Below are positions 35,011 through 44,536 of a stretch of 64,000 nucleotides of DNA, one piece after another; the stretch's first letter is position 1, and each line of letters begins with the position of its first letter. The DNA comes from Actinoplanes sichuanensis (GTDB taxonomy: Bacteria; Actinomycetota; Actinomycetes; Mycobacteriales; Micromonosporaceae). A model generated the notes under the pieces. The model did not search any database. It was given only the letters and a program-made list of their open reading frames with translations, and was not told where the DNA came from. Location of the stretch: the NCBI RefSeq assembly GCF_033097365.1, contig NZ_AP028461.1, positions 6,262,001 to 6,326,000 on the forward strand, in the 5' to 3' direction. A program made the position numbers and the translations under genes.

Positions 35011-35042
35011 ACCGCGCGCGAATCTGTGAATTCGCGCGCGGT
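35011..35042 (-). terminator. Strong hairpin downstream of phosphoketolase
   Basis: ACCGCGCGCGAAT and ATTCGCGCGCGGT pair perfectly over 13 bp around a 6-base loop (CTGTGA). The hairpin lies 46 bp beyond the phosphoketolase stop. The symmetry makes it active on either strand, but no gene approaches it closely from the other side. Confidence 0.8.
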
Positions 35043-35088
35043 ATCGCTCATCTACGTGCACCCGGTAGTGGGATTTCCCACGCCGGGA

Positions 35089-37524
35089 TCAGCTCTCGGC
35101 CCAATCCCCCAACGACCAGTCCCGGACCTCGGGCATGTCCTCCAGGTGCTCGACCACGTACTTCTCGTGCTTGGCCAGCTGGGCCTCGCACCAGGCCTTC
35201 AACTCGGTTGCGCCGGCCGGCAGCCGCTTCGCGTTGTTGATCGCGTCGATCACCAGGTGGTAACGCGACGCCTTGTTGCGGACCGTCATGTCGAACGGGG
35301 TGGTCGTGGTGCCCTGCTCGATGAAGCCGCGCACCCGGAACCGGTCGGCGTCCGGTCGGCCGTGCACCAGCTGGTGGATGGCGCCCGGGTAGCCGTGGAA
35401 GCTGAACACCACGTCGACGTGGTCGGTGAACAGCTCCCGGAACATGGTCTCGCTCATGCCGTGCGGGTGGTCCTTCGGCCGCGGCAGGGTCATCAGGTTG
35501 ACCACGTTGACCACCCGGACCTTGAGCTGCGGCAGCTTCTTCATCAGGATCTGCGCGGCGGCCACGGTCTCCATGGTCACCACGTCACCCGCGCAGGCCA
35601 GCACGATGTCCGGGTCACGATCGCCGTCGTCGGTGCCGGCCCACTCCCAGATGCCGGCGCCCTTCCGGCAGTGCTCGATCGCCTGTTCCATGTCCAGCCA
35701 CTGCAGCTGCGGCTGCTTGTCGATGACGATCAGGTTGACGTACGACCGTGAGCGGAAGCAGTGGTCGGCCACCGAGAGCAGGGTGTTCGCGTCCGGCGGA
35801 AGGTAGACCCGGGCCACGTTGCCGCGCTGGTTGAGCACCACCTGGATCAGGCCGGGGCCCTGGTGGGAGAAGCCGTTGTGGTCGTTGCGCCACGCGGTCG
35901 AGGTGAGCAGGATGTTCAGGCTCGGCACCTTGGCCCGCCACGGCAGGTGCGACGCCTCCTGCAGCCACTTGCCGTGCTGGACCGTCTGCGACGCGCTGAC
36001 CATGGCGAACGCCTCGTAGGTGGCGAACATGCCGTGCCGCCCGGTGAGGTTGTAGCCCTCCAGCCAGCCGTGGCAGTTGTGCTCGGACAGCACCTCCATC
36101 ACCCGGCCGGAGTTGCTCAGCTTCACGTCGTCGCCGGTGACGCCCTCCATGAAGGCCCGGTCGGAGACCTCGAAGACGGCGCCGAGCCGGTTGCTGTTGG
36201 TCTCGTCCGGGCAGAACAGCCGGAAGCTGTCCGGGTTACGCGAGTAGATGTCGCGCATCATCTCGCCGAGCCTGCGGGTCGACTCGGCGCGCTCGGCGGC
36301 CGGCTGCTTCACGTCGACCGCGTAGTCACGGAAGTCGGGCAGGTCCAGGTCCTTGGTGAGCAGGCCGCCGTTGGCGTGCGGGGTGGCCGACATCCGCAGG
36401 TCACCGGGCGGGGCCAGGTCACGGATGATCTGCGCCGGTGCGCCCGAGGCGTCGAAGAGCTCCTCCGGCTTGTACGAGCGCAGCCACTTCTCCAGCTCGG
36501 CCAGGTGGTCGTCGTTGCCCTTGACACCGGACAGCGGCACCTGGTGCGAGCGCCAGGTGCCGGTCACGGTGATGCCGTCGATCTTCTCCGGGCCGGTCCA
36601 GCCCTTCGGCGTGCGCATCACGATCAGCGGCCAGCGCGGGCGGCTGCCGTCCCACGTACCGCCGCGGGCCTGGTTCTGAATGTCCTTGATCTTGCCCCAG
36701 GCCTCGGCGAGCACCGCCGCGAACCGGTGGTGCATGCCCGGCAGGTCGGCGCCCTCGATCTCGATCACGTCGTAGCCGTGGCCCTCGAGGAGTTTGCGCA
36801 CCTCGGCCGGGTCCTTGCGGGCCAGGACGGTCGGGCCGGCGATCTTCGCGCCGTTGAGGTGCAGGATCGGCAGGACCGCGCCGTCGTGCTTCGGGTTGAT
36901 GAAGGAGACGCCCTTCCAGGAACCCTCGAGCGGGCCGGTCTCGGCCTCGCCGTCGCCGACCACCGCGATGGCCAGCAGGTCCGGATTGTCCATGACCGAG
37001 CCGAACGCGTGCACCAGCACGTAGCCGAGCTCGCCGCCCTCGTGGATGCTGCCCGGCGTGGTCACGCTGACATGGCTCGGGATGCCGCCCGGGCTGGAGA
37101 ACTGGCGGAACAGCCGCAGCAGGCCGCCCTCGGAGAGATCCACCTTCGGGTAGACCTCGGAGTAGGTGCCCTCCAGGTAGCCGGCCGCGACCAGCGCCGG
37201 GCCGCCGTGCCCCGGGCCGGCCAGGTAGATGGCCTGCTGCCCGGTCTGCTTGATCAGGCGGGAGACGTGCGCGTAGACGAACGACAGGCCCGGGCTCGTC
37301 CCCCAGTGGCCCAGCAGGCGCGGCTTGATGTGCTCCGAGGTGAGCTTCTCCCGCAGCAGCGGGTTGCCCTGCAGGTAGATCTGTCCGACGGTGAGGTAGT
37401 TGTTGGCCCGCCACCAGGCGTCGAGGCCGGCGACCTCGGCATCGTCCGGAGCGGCGAGCTTCCGCACGAGTTCCTGGTGGTCGAGCGTGGCGGCCCGGTT
37501 GTCCGAAACGGCGGTCACGGTCAT
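35089..37524 (-). CDS. xfp: Xylulose-5-phosphate/fructose-6-phosphate phosphoketolase
   Basis: An 811-residue thiamine-diphosphate enzyme that cleaves xylulose-5-P or fructose-6-P with phosphate to acetyl-phosphate plus a triose- or tetrose-phosphate. Family motifs: 'YLTVGQIYL', 'HWGTSPGLSF', the TPP/Mg motif 'GDGEAETGPLEGSW', 'SNSGRVMEVLSEHN', 'LTGRHGMFATYEAFAM' and 'DHNGFSHQGPGL'. ATG 37524 (MTVTAVSDNRA) is chosen because AGAGGA lies directly ahead and the family starts here. An upstream start at 37584 would run into unconserved sequence. A DevR-like box lies about 70 bp upstream, linking it to the pflBA and nitroreductase genes. Confidence 0.93.
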   Translation of the reverse strand: MTVTAVSDNRAATLDHQELVRKLAAPDDAEVAGLDAWWRANNYLTVGQIYLQGNPLLREKLTSEHIKPRLLGHWGTSPGLSFVYAHVSRLIKQTGQQAIYLAGPGHGGPALVAAGYLEGTYSEVYPKVDLSEGGLLRLFRQFSSPGGIPSHVSVTTPGSIHEGGELGYVLVHAFGSVMDNPDLLAIAVVGDGEAETGPLEGSWKGVSFINPKHDGAVLPILHLNGAKIAGPTVLARKDPAEVRKLLEGHGYDVIEIEGADLPGMHHRFAAVLAEAWGKIKDIQNQARGGTWDGSRPRWPLIVMRTPKGWTGPEKIDGITVTGTWRSHQVPLSGVKGNDDHLAELEKWLRSYKPEELFDASGAPAQIIRDLAPPGDLRMSATPHANGGLLTKDLDLPDFRDYAVDVKQPAAERAESTRRLGEMMRDIYSRNPDSFRLFCPDETNSNRLGAVFEVSDRAFMEGVTGDDVKLSNSGRVMEVLSEHNCHGWLEGYNLTGRHGMFATYEAFAMVSASQTVQHGKWLQEASHLPWRAKVPSLNILLTSTAWRNDHNGFSHQGPGLIQVVLNQRGNVARVYLPPDANTLLSVADHCFRSRSYVNLIVIDKQPQLQWLDMEQAIEHCRKGAGIWEWAGTDDGDRDPDIVLACAGDVVTMETVAAAQILMKKLPQLKVRVVNVVNLMTLPRPKDHPHGMSETMFRELFTDHVDVVFSFHGYPGAIHQLVHGRPDADRFRVRGFIEQGTTTTPFDMTVRNKASRYHLVIDAINNAKRLPAGATELKAWCEAQLAKHEKYVVEHLEDMPEVRDWSLGDWAES

Positions 37525-37595
37525 TCCTCTCGGATGGTTTTCTCGAGTCCCTGACTGGTCACGATCAACGTATCGGCGGTGCATTTCGGCGGCAC

Positions 37596-37611
37596 GGGTC
37601 TTTCGGCCCGT
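37596..37611. promoter_or_regulatory. DevR-like box in the phosphoketolase/nhaA divergent promoter
   Basis: GGGTCTTTCGGCCCGT, within the longer dyad ACGGGTC-TTTC-GGCCCGT (37594-37611). It shares 11 of 14 core bases with the box before the nitroreductase gene. It lies about 70 bp from the phosphoketolase start and 126 bp from the nhaA start, so the former is the likelier target. Confidence 0.5.
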
Positions 37612-37737
37612 CCGTTCGGGACGTTACCCCCGCCGAACCACGGCACACGCCGACCGGAAATGAAGGTCACGTAAAGTGGCGGATGGTGTGCCGGGAAGCC
37701 TGGTCGGCGGATACCGAACCCTGCCCGGAGGTCGACC

Positions 37738-38970
37738 ATGACGCTCTTCTCCCGCGGATCCTGGCCCGAGGCCCGACGGATCGCCGATGTCCTGCGCGCC
37801 GAGACGGTCGGCGGCCTGCTCCTGCTCGGTGCCATGGTCTTGGCGCTGGCCTGGGCGAACTCCCCATGGGGAAACTTCTACCAGGAATTGTCGTCGTTCC
37901 GGGTCGGCCCGGCGGAATGGCACCTGAACCTGACGCTGTCCGCCTGGGCGGCCGACGGCCTCCTGGCGATCTTCTTCTTCGTGGCCGGGCTGGAACTCAA
38001 ACGCGAGTTCGTCGACGGCGACCTGCGTGATCCCCGACGGGCGGCTCTGCCGGTGGCGGCCGCGGTCGGCGGCATGATCGCCCCGGCGCTGATCTACCTG
38101 ATCGTCGGCGGTGATCCGCGCGGCTGGGCCGTCCCGACCGCCACCGACATCGCGTTCGCGCTGGCCGTGCTCGCGGTGATCAGCACCCATCTGCCGACCG
38201 CCATGCGCACCTTCCTGCTGACGCTGGCGGTCGTCGACGACCTGCTGGCGATCCTGGTCATCGCGATCTTCTACACGTCCGCCGTGCACCCGCTCCCCCT
38301 CCTCGGTGCCGCGCTCGGTGTCGCCGTGTTCGGTCTGCTGGTGCGGCGGGGCCGGACGCCCTGGTGGCTGCTTCTGCCCCTGGCCATGCTGACCTGGGCA
38401 CTCACCCACGCGTCAGGCGTCCACGCCACCGTCGCCGGCGTTGCCCTCGCCTTCACCGTGCCGGTCAACCGGCCCGGCGGCATCACCCCGGCCGAACGAT
38501 TCGAGCACATCTGGCGGCCGGTCTCGGCCGGTTTCGCGGTCCCGATCTTCGCGTTCTTCGCCTCCGGCGTCTCCGTCGGAGGCAGCGCCGGCACGGTCAC
38601 GGTGGCCGTCGTCCTCGCCCTGGTCCTCGGCAAACCGATCGGCATCACCGCCTCCACCTGGCTGGTCCAGCGGTTCACCCGGGCCCGCCTCTCCGACGGG
38701 CTGAGCTGGTGGGACGTACTCGGCCTGGGGCTGCTCGGCGGCGTCGGGTTCACCGTGTCCCTGCTGATCAGTGAGCTCGCCTTCGGTTCCGGCACCGCCC
38801 TCGACGACCAGGCCAAACTCGGCGTGCTCAGCGGTTCCCTGCTGGCCGCTCTGCTGGCCACGGTAGTACTGCGGATCCGCAACCGTCACTATCGTCGACT
38901 GTGCGCCGCCGAGCAGCAGGACCTCGACGCCGACGGTGTCCCCGACGTCTACCAGCGGGAGGACGATTAG
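37738..38970 (+). CDS. nhaA: Na+/H+ antiporter NhaA
   Basis: A 410-residue antiporter with the NhaA fold. The ion-binding aspartates are in '[14 protein letters not shown]' (the adjacent Asp pair of helix V), and the conserved unwound helix IV is '[12 protein letters not shown]'. '[12 protein letters not shown]' and '[17 protein letters not shown]' are also family-typical. The C-terminal tail '[15 protein letters not shown]' resembles a calcium-binding loop (DxDxDGxxD), unusual for NhaA. GGAGG precedes the ATG. The stop overlaps the GTG of the next gene by one base, suggesting an operon with the small Cys protein and the NACHT gene. Confidence 0.92.
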   Translation: MTLFSRGSWPEARRIADVLRAETVGGLLLLGAMVLALAWANSPWGNFYQELSSFRVGPAEWHLNLTLSAWAADGLLAIFFFVAGLELKREFVDGDLRDPRRAALPVAAAVGGMIAPALIYLIVGGDPRGWAVPTATDIAFALAVLAVISTHLPTAMRTFLLTLAVVDDLLAILVIAIFYTSAVHPLPLLGAALGVAVFGLLVRRGRTPWWLLLPLAMLTWALTHASGVHATVAGVALAFTVPVNRPGGITPAERFEHIWRPVSAGFAVPIFAFFASGVSVGGSAGTVTVAVVLALVLGKPIGITASTWLVQRFTRARLSDGLSWWDVLGLGLLGGVGFTVSLLISELAFGSGTALDDQAKLGVLSGSLLAALLATVVLRIRNRHYRRLCAAEQQDLDADGVPDVYQREDD

Positions 38971-39305
38971 TGGACGACCCGCACATCCACGTCGAGGCCG
39001 GGAAGCTGCGCTCCCGCGCCTTCGAACGCAACCTGCTCGCATCCGTGTTCGGGCTGGTCGGCGACCTCCCGGCCGAGGTGACGACCGCCTGCGGCGTACG
39101 GGTGCCGTTCGCCATGACCTCCGCCGAGCCGGACACCGTGACCTGCCTGCCCTGTCGCGAACACGCCGCCGAGCGGCATCGTCGCTTCGCCGATCAGGTC
39201 GCCCTCCTCGGTGCCGGTCCCGGCTCACCGTTCACCGGAATGGAGGCCGCCGACGCGGCCGCCGCCCACCGCGAACTGGCCCGCCGGTTCGACTCCCCGC
39301 CATGA
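38970..39305 (+). CDS. Small Cys/His-containing protein of unknown function
   Basis: A 111-residue protein I do not recognise. The GTG overlaps the nhaA stop and is preceded by GGGAGGA six bases away, so translation is well supported. It begins '[21 protein letters not shown]' region, has one Cys in 'TTACGVRVPF', and a 'VTCLPCREHAAERHRR' segment. The CxxC plus nearby His residues could bind zinc. No signal peptide or membrane segment is seen. It ends 7 bp before the NACHT ATPase gene, so the two are very probably cotranscribed. Confidence 0.7.
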   Translation: MDDPHIHVEAGKLRSRAFERNLLASVFGLVGDLPAEVTTACGVRVPFAMTSAEPDTVTCLPCREHAAERHRRFADQVALLGAGPGSPFTGMEAADAAAAHRELARRFDSPP

Positions 39306-39312
39306 TGGAGCG

Positions 39313-42300
39313 ATGGGACGGTCGCTGAGTTACGCGGATGCCGCTCGCCTCCTCGGCGGCACGGACAGTCGGATCGTCACCGCCCTGGAGAAGACCGCCG
39401 GCTGGCTGATGCTCGGCACCGCGCCGGTGCTGGCCGAGGTACTGAGCTGGTTCGATGCGAAGGCCGAGCTCGGCCGCCTCAGCCGGCAACTGGTCCGGGA
39501 CCTGTCCGAGCGCCGCAGCGGCCTGTCCCGCCACGGCCGTACCGAGCGGATCGAGGCCGCTCACACGGTCATCGTAGTCGCCGCCTTCTTCGAGAGCCTG
39601 GCCGAGGTCCGGCTGCCCGCCGGCGAGCAGATCGCCCTGGCCACCGGCGGACCGGCCGGCCCGGACGACTTCGTGACCCTGATCATGTCGGCCGGTGATC
39701 GGCTGCCCGGTCCGGAGCGCCCGCTCAGCGACTTCCGGCGGGACCTGCGGTTCTACTACGAGGAACTGGCCGAGCGGCTGATCCGGTTCCTCACCGGTCT
39801 GTCGTCCTTCGAGGACCGTCGGCTCAGCGAGGCCGTGTACGCCGCCGTCCACCCCGCCCTGAACCGGTACGACGACGCGCTGCTGCGGCTCACCGCCGAC
39901 TTCCCCGAGGTCGCCTACTGGGCCGACCGCCGGGAGCAGCGGGCGGCCCGCGTGGCGCTCACCGAACTCGGCACGGTGCTGCTGGCCGTACACACCGGCC
40001 GTGCCCCCGACGAACGTCGCGCCGGGCTCGCCGCCGCCTACCGCGACGACCTGCGGCTGCCGGTGGCCGACTCGGGTGACCGGCCGGACGGCATCACCGT
40101 TCCGCCCCTCGCCGACGCCTACCTGCCGCCCCGGTTCCGGGTGTACCGGAGCGCCGCACCGGCGGTGGTGAGCGACGAGGGTCGATGGTCGGTCCTGCCG
40201 GTCCGGGACGATCTGCGGGACTTCCTGGCCGGGCACCTCACCTCGCCGCGGGCGACTCGGGCACCGCTGCTCGTGCTCGGTCAGCCCGGCTCCGGCAAGT
40301 CGGTACTCACCCGGGTCCTCGCGGCGGGTCTGCCGGCCAGCGAGTTCCTGCCGGTCCGGGTGGTCCTCCGGGACACCCCGGCCCTCGACCAGATCCAGGA
40401 CCAGATCGAGCACGCCCTCCGCGCGGCCACCGGCGAACACATCGGCTGGCCGGCCCTGGCCCGGTCGGCGGGCGACGCCCTGCCGCTGGTCCTGCTCGAC
40501 GGTTTCGACGAGTTGCTGCAGGCCACCGGGGTCAGCCAGACCGACTATCTGGAACGGGTGGCCGCCTTCCAACGGCGCGAGGCCGTTCAGGGCCGACCGG
40601 TGGCGGTCGTGGTGACCAGCCGGATCGCCGTGGCGAACCGGGCCCGGGCACCCGAGGACACCGTCACCCTGCGGCTCGAACCCTTCGACGAGCAGCAGAT
40701 CACCGCCTGGCTGGACGTCTGGAACCGGGCCAACACCACCGGGTTCGCCGCCCGCGGCCTGGCCACGCTCCCGGCCGCAACCGTCCTCGCTCACCGCCAC
40801 CTGGCCGAACAGCCACTGCTGCTGCTGATGCTGGCCCTCTACGACGCGGCTCGCGGCAACGCGCTGCAACGCGGCGACGCGGACCTGCGCCAGGATCAGC
40901 TCTACGAACGCCTGCTGCGCAGTTTCGCCTACCGCGAGGTCTTCAAGTCGCGTCCCGGACTCTCGGAACGTGACCGGGAGGCCGCCGTCGACGACGAGCT
41001 TCGACGCCTGTCGGTGGTCGCGTTCGCCATGTTCAACAGGTCCGCTCTGTGGATCGGCGAGGCCGAACTCGAGAACGATCTGACCGGTCTCCTCGGCCCG
41101 ACGCCCACGGCGCCGGTCGGCCTGCGGCCCGCGCTGAGGCCTGCCGAGCTGACGCTCGGCCGATTCTTCTTCATCCACCGGGCACGGTCGGGCCTGCACG
41201 ACAAACCCCTGCAGACGTACGAGTTCCTGCACGCCACGTTCAACGAGTTCTTCGTCGCGCGGCTCACCTGGCAGGCACTGCTCGACATGGGAGCGCAGGC
41301 GTCGGCGTCGACCTCGCCGTTCGGGCCCACCCCGGTCCACGACGACCTGCTCCGCACCCTGCTGTCCCATCAGCCGCTGAGCCGCCGGGCCACCATCGTC
41401 GACTTCCTCACCGAGATGGCCTGGGCATCGGGTGAGGCTGTCCGAGCCACCCTGCGCGGACTGCTGCTGCGGGTCTTCCAGGGGTTGCGCCACACCCCCG
41501 AGGGCCCGCGTTACGCCGGTTACCGACCCTCCGGCAACGGCGAGCCGGCCCGGTACGCCGTCTACAGCGCCAACCTGCTGCTGCTCCTCACCTGCGTCAG
41601 CGACCGGGTCCTCGCGAGCGAACTCTTCCCCGACCACGACGACGCGGTCGGCGCCTGGAGCCGACAGGCCCACCTGTGGCACTCCCAGACGGACGGCAGT
41701 GGCTGGGACGGTTTCGTCGAACGGCTCGCCGTCGAACGCATCACCTCCCCCGCCGGCCGGGATGTCCGCGTCGCCGGCTACACCGACCGATGGACCGCGT
41801 CACCGATCAACCTGTCCTGGACGCTCGACTGGTCACCGCCGACCGACCGGCCGGCGTGGCTGCGCATCGGCACCGCGTCCGACGAGGAGGACCGCCGCCG
41901 CACCGCGAACTTCATGTGCCGCCCGTCGGCCGACATCACCCAGCACGCGCTCGACGCCCTGGCCGTCTCCTCCGATTGGAACCTCGACAAGTTCGTCAGC
42001 CTGCCCGGCGCCGGCATCCAGCTACCGGTGAACGCGATCTTCGACCTGTGGACCGACCCACGGATCGACGCGTTCCGTCGCTGCCTGACGATCGCGACGT
42101 GTGAGGCCCCCGCCTGGGCCGAACAGATCCAGCTCCGCTGCGCCGAGATGATCCTGGAGCGGCTCGCCCTGGGCCGCCCGGTGCCCCCGCCGGAGGCCGC
42201 CGACCTCCTGGAACGGCTGCACGAATCGATGACGCCGTTCCGGGTGGGCCGGCTGACCTCCGGCTTCCTGCACTGTCTGCTCGCCTATCTGGGTCACGGC

Positions 42301-42537
42301 CGGGAACTGAGCCACCGGTTGGCCGCGCTGGCCGAGGCCGTGCTGATGCCCGACCTCGGCGGCGCCGACCCGATCCTGGCCGCCGACGCCCTGGTCCGTC
42401 TACACGAGCTGGGCCTGCCGGTACCCGCGGTCCTCGAACTGAGGTCCCGCGATCGGTTCGACGCACTGGTCCGCAAGGTCACCGGCCGACGCCCCGACCT
42501 GGTTCAGCGCCTGGCCGCGCTCGCCCCGCCTAAGTGA
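39313..42537 (+). CDS. NACHT-domain NTPase (bacterial NLR-like, NNH-NACHT architecture)
   Basis: A 1074-residue STAND ATPase. The N-terminal helical domain begins 'MGRSLSYADAARLLGG', typical of NACHT N-terminal helical (NNH) domains in actinobacteria. The NACHT domain (about 315-560) has Walker A LGQPGSGKS, Walker B LVLLDGFDE, sensor 'VVVTSRIAVANRAR' and 'LRLEPFDEQQITAWLDVWN'. A winged-helix-like region with 'TYEFLHATFNEFFVARL' and a helical C-terminus follow. There is no recognisable nuclease, TIR or protease effector. Bacterial NACHT proteins include antiphage defences, but a role here is inference. It follows the small Cys protein by 7 bp and overlaps the convergent lyase gene by 8 bp. Confidence 0.85.
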   Translation: MGRSLSYADAARLLGGTDSRIVTALEKTAGWLMLGTAPVLAEVLSWFDAKAELGRLSRQLVRDLSERRSGLSRHGRTERIEAAHTVIVVAAFFESLAEVRLPAGEQIALATGGPAGPDDFVTLIMSAGDRLPGPERPLSDFRRDLRFYYEELAERLIRFLTGLSSFEDRRLSEAVYAAVHPALNRYDDALLRLTADFPEVAYWADRREQRAARVALTELGTVLLAVHTGRAPDERRAGLAAAYRDDLRLPVADSGDRPDGITVPPLADAYLPPRFRVYRSAAPAVVSDEGRWSVLPVRDDLRDFLAGHLTSPRATRAPLLVLGQPGSGKSVLTRVLAAGLPASEFLPVRVVLRDTPALDQIQDQIEHALRAATGEHIGWPALARSAGDALPLVLLDGFDELLQATGVSQTDYLERVAAFQRREAVQGRPVAVVVTSRIAVANRARAPEDTVTLRLEPFDEQQITAWLDVWNRANTTGFAARGLATLPAATVLAHRHLAEQPLLLLMLALYDAARGNALQRGDADLRQDQLYERLLRSFAYREVFKSRPGLSERDREAAVDDELRRLSVVAFAMFNRSALWIGEAELENDLTGLLGPTPTAPVGLRPALRPAELTLGRFFFIHRARSGLHDKPLQTYEFLHATFNEFFVARLTWQALLDMGAQASASTSPFGPTPVHDDLLRTLLSHQPLSRRATIVDFLTEMAWASGEAVRATLRGLLLRVFQGLRHTPEGPRYAGYRPSGNGEPARYAVYSANLLLLLTCVSDRVLASELFPDHDDAVGAWSRQAHLWHSQTDGSGWDGFVERLAVERITSPAGRDVRVAGYTDRWTASPINLSWTLDWSPPTDRPAWLRIGTASDEEDRRRTANFMCRPSADITQHALDALAVSSDWNLDKFVSLPGAGIQLPVNAIFDLWTDPRIDAFRRCLTIATCEAPAWAEQIQLRCAEMILERLALGRPVPPPEAADLLERLHESMTPFRVGRLTSGFLHCLLAYLGHGRELSHRLAALAEAVLMPDLGGADPILAADALVRLHELGLPVPAVLELRSRDRFDALVRKVTGRRPDLVQRLAALAPPK

Positions 42538-44223
42538 GCAGGTCGATGCAGTCGAAGGCCACGCCGGGGCTCAGGTAGCCGTCCCCGGAGGAGCCGCTGA
42601 CCAGCGTCAGCTTGAGGATGTTCCACTGCGACACGTCGGTCTGGAACGCCGACGCCGGGACCGTGTAGGTCAGCGTCGACGTGTACGAACGGTACGCGCC
42701 GACGGTCAGGCTCCGGGTCCCCGAGTTGCTCGGGGCGGCCGGGATCGCCGACGTCCAGCTGTTCACCGAGATGCGGTGCCGGCCCCGGCGTAACTCGCCG
42801 ACAGACCGATCCGCAGCGTGTGCGCGGCCGCCGCCTGGGCCGCGGTCAGCTTGAAGTAGACGAGCACGTCGTTGTTCACGCCGATCCACTGGTAGCAGGG
42901 GAACGCCGAGGCGGCGGCCGTACCGACGATGAAGTTCCCGGTCCACGTCGCCGCACGTGGGTCGGACGGGTGGGCGTACGTCATCAGGTCGGCGTTCTTG
43001 AAGCCCTTGGGCGACCCGGTCCAGTCGCCGATCCGCCAGATCGCGGCCGCGGTGCTCGGATCGCCGCTGATCGTGACACTGTTCAGGGTCGTGGTGCCGC
43101 CCGCCGTCACGGTGACCGAGCCGGTGTGCACCGCCAACTCGTCCTTGTAGATCGTCATCGTGTACGTGCCCGGCAGCATCCCGGCGCAGGAGAAGTAGCC
43201 GGTCGACGCGTTCGCGACGGCCCAGTACTGGGCCGCGGTGTTCGCGAACCCGACCGTGTACGTGTAGGCGGTGTCCCGCCCGTTGATGCCGACCCCGGCG
43301 ACCCGGCCGCGACCACCGGCCGGCACGTGACTCTGGATACCCAGCCCGTCCGCCCACGAGGTGGTCAGGTTGCGGGCGTACAGGGCGCTCGACGGGGCGC
43401 CGCCGTCGGTGAACGACAGGATGTACGGGCCGTGTAGCCCGTACCTCTGTGCCTCGGTCTGCGCCATGTTGTACCAGACGATCTCGTAGAGATCGGGTGA
43501 CGCGGTGCTGCCGCTGCGCAGCAACGACCGGAAGAACGGGCCGCCGGAGGCCTTCTCGTGGTTGCTGCGGACCATCCAGATACCGACCGTGCCGGCCGCG
43601 TTCTTCGCGCCGATGTAGTCGTAGTCCATCACCCGCAGTCCGGAGTAGTGCTTGGAGTGCGTGGTGCCGTCGGTCGCCTGGAAGACGTCACCGGCCTCGA
43701 TCGTCGTGGTCGCCGCCGAGTCCCAGGCGTCACCACCGCTGAACCGCAGCAGCCCGGGCTTGAGCCGCACGATGTAGCGCTGCATGGTCACCGAGTCGGC
43801 GGCCTTGTAGGTCCACATGTAGATGTTGTTCTCGCCGGACCGGGCCGCGTAGTAGTGGATCAGCGAGCCGTGCACCACCTTGATCAGAATGGTCGAGCCG
43901 CTCGCCGTCAGCGTCACCGTGGACGCGCCGAGACCGCTCTCGACATGCGAGTTCTTGCCGTAGCCCTGGTATTCGACACCGCGATACACGAACGAGTTGA
44001 GGTCACCGTTGCTCTTGCTGACCTTGAAGACCAGGTTGGCGCCGGTGTCGACGACGAAGTTCGAGCCGTCGTCACTCCAGCCGAACGCGGCGGCGCTCGC
44101 CGGCCCGGCCACGGTGGCCAACCCACCGGCACCGAGCACGAGGCCGCCGACACCGGTCGCCTTGATCAGGCTGCGCCGGTTGAGGCGGGATTTCGCGGGC
44201 ACGACAGGGTCAGGGGATGTCAT
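42530..44223 (-). pseudogene. Rhamnogalacturonan lyase (PL4), one-base frameshift near the 3' end
   Basis: A Tat-exported polysaccharide lyase: twin-arginine NRRSLIKATG, hydrophobic stretch, ASA cleavage site. The catalytic beta-sandwich ('RGVEYQGYGKNSHVESGLG', 'RSGENNIYMWTYK', 'DYDYIGAKNAAGTVGIW'), FnIII-like ('GTYTMTIYKDELAVHTGSVTV') and CBM-like modules match PL4. The frame stops at 42763, but the missing end (HRISVNSWTSAIP... to AFDCIDLLT) continues in the next frame to 42530. Adding one base to the CCCC run at 42783-42786 restores one protein of about 564 residues. It is either a real mutation or a base-calling error. The start is ATG 44223. Confidence 0.85.
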
Positions 44224-44536
44224 GGGGGATGCTCCGGATGTTGGGGGACATGCCGGATGCACGCGTCGGTTCGCCGGGCGCCCTGGGGATTGGGCGCGCT
44301 CCCAGCACGGGGACAACGCGGACATCATCGGCCGAATGTGCACGCTAACATCCGCCGCTGACGGCAGTCGATACCAAACCATCCCTTGGTACGGCCGACC
44401 GGCACAGTCACCGCATGTCACCAGCCGATCCGCCCAGACCCGAGAACAACCATCCTGTGCCGCGGTGCGGTCGACGCACGGGTTCGTCTGTGCGCCGATG
44501 CGGAGAAGGCCGGATCCTCCGCCGGGGAGCGGGCCG
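44224..44536. other. Upstream region of the lyase gene, no gene seen
   Basis: About 310 bp between the PL4 start and the 42-bp repeat array. It should hold the lyase promoter (minus strand). Neither the LacI operator palindrome found elsewhere in this cluster nor a DevR-like box is visible. Reading frames across it lack ribosome sites and family resemblance. Confidence 0.5.

Noticed and set aside
35761..37554. 597-codon plus-strand frame opposite phosphoketolase
   Set aside because: The phosphoketolase frame has complete family motifs. The opposite frame is a compositional shadow.
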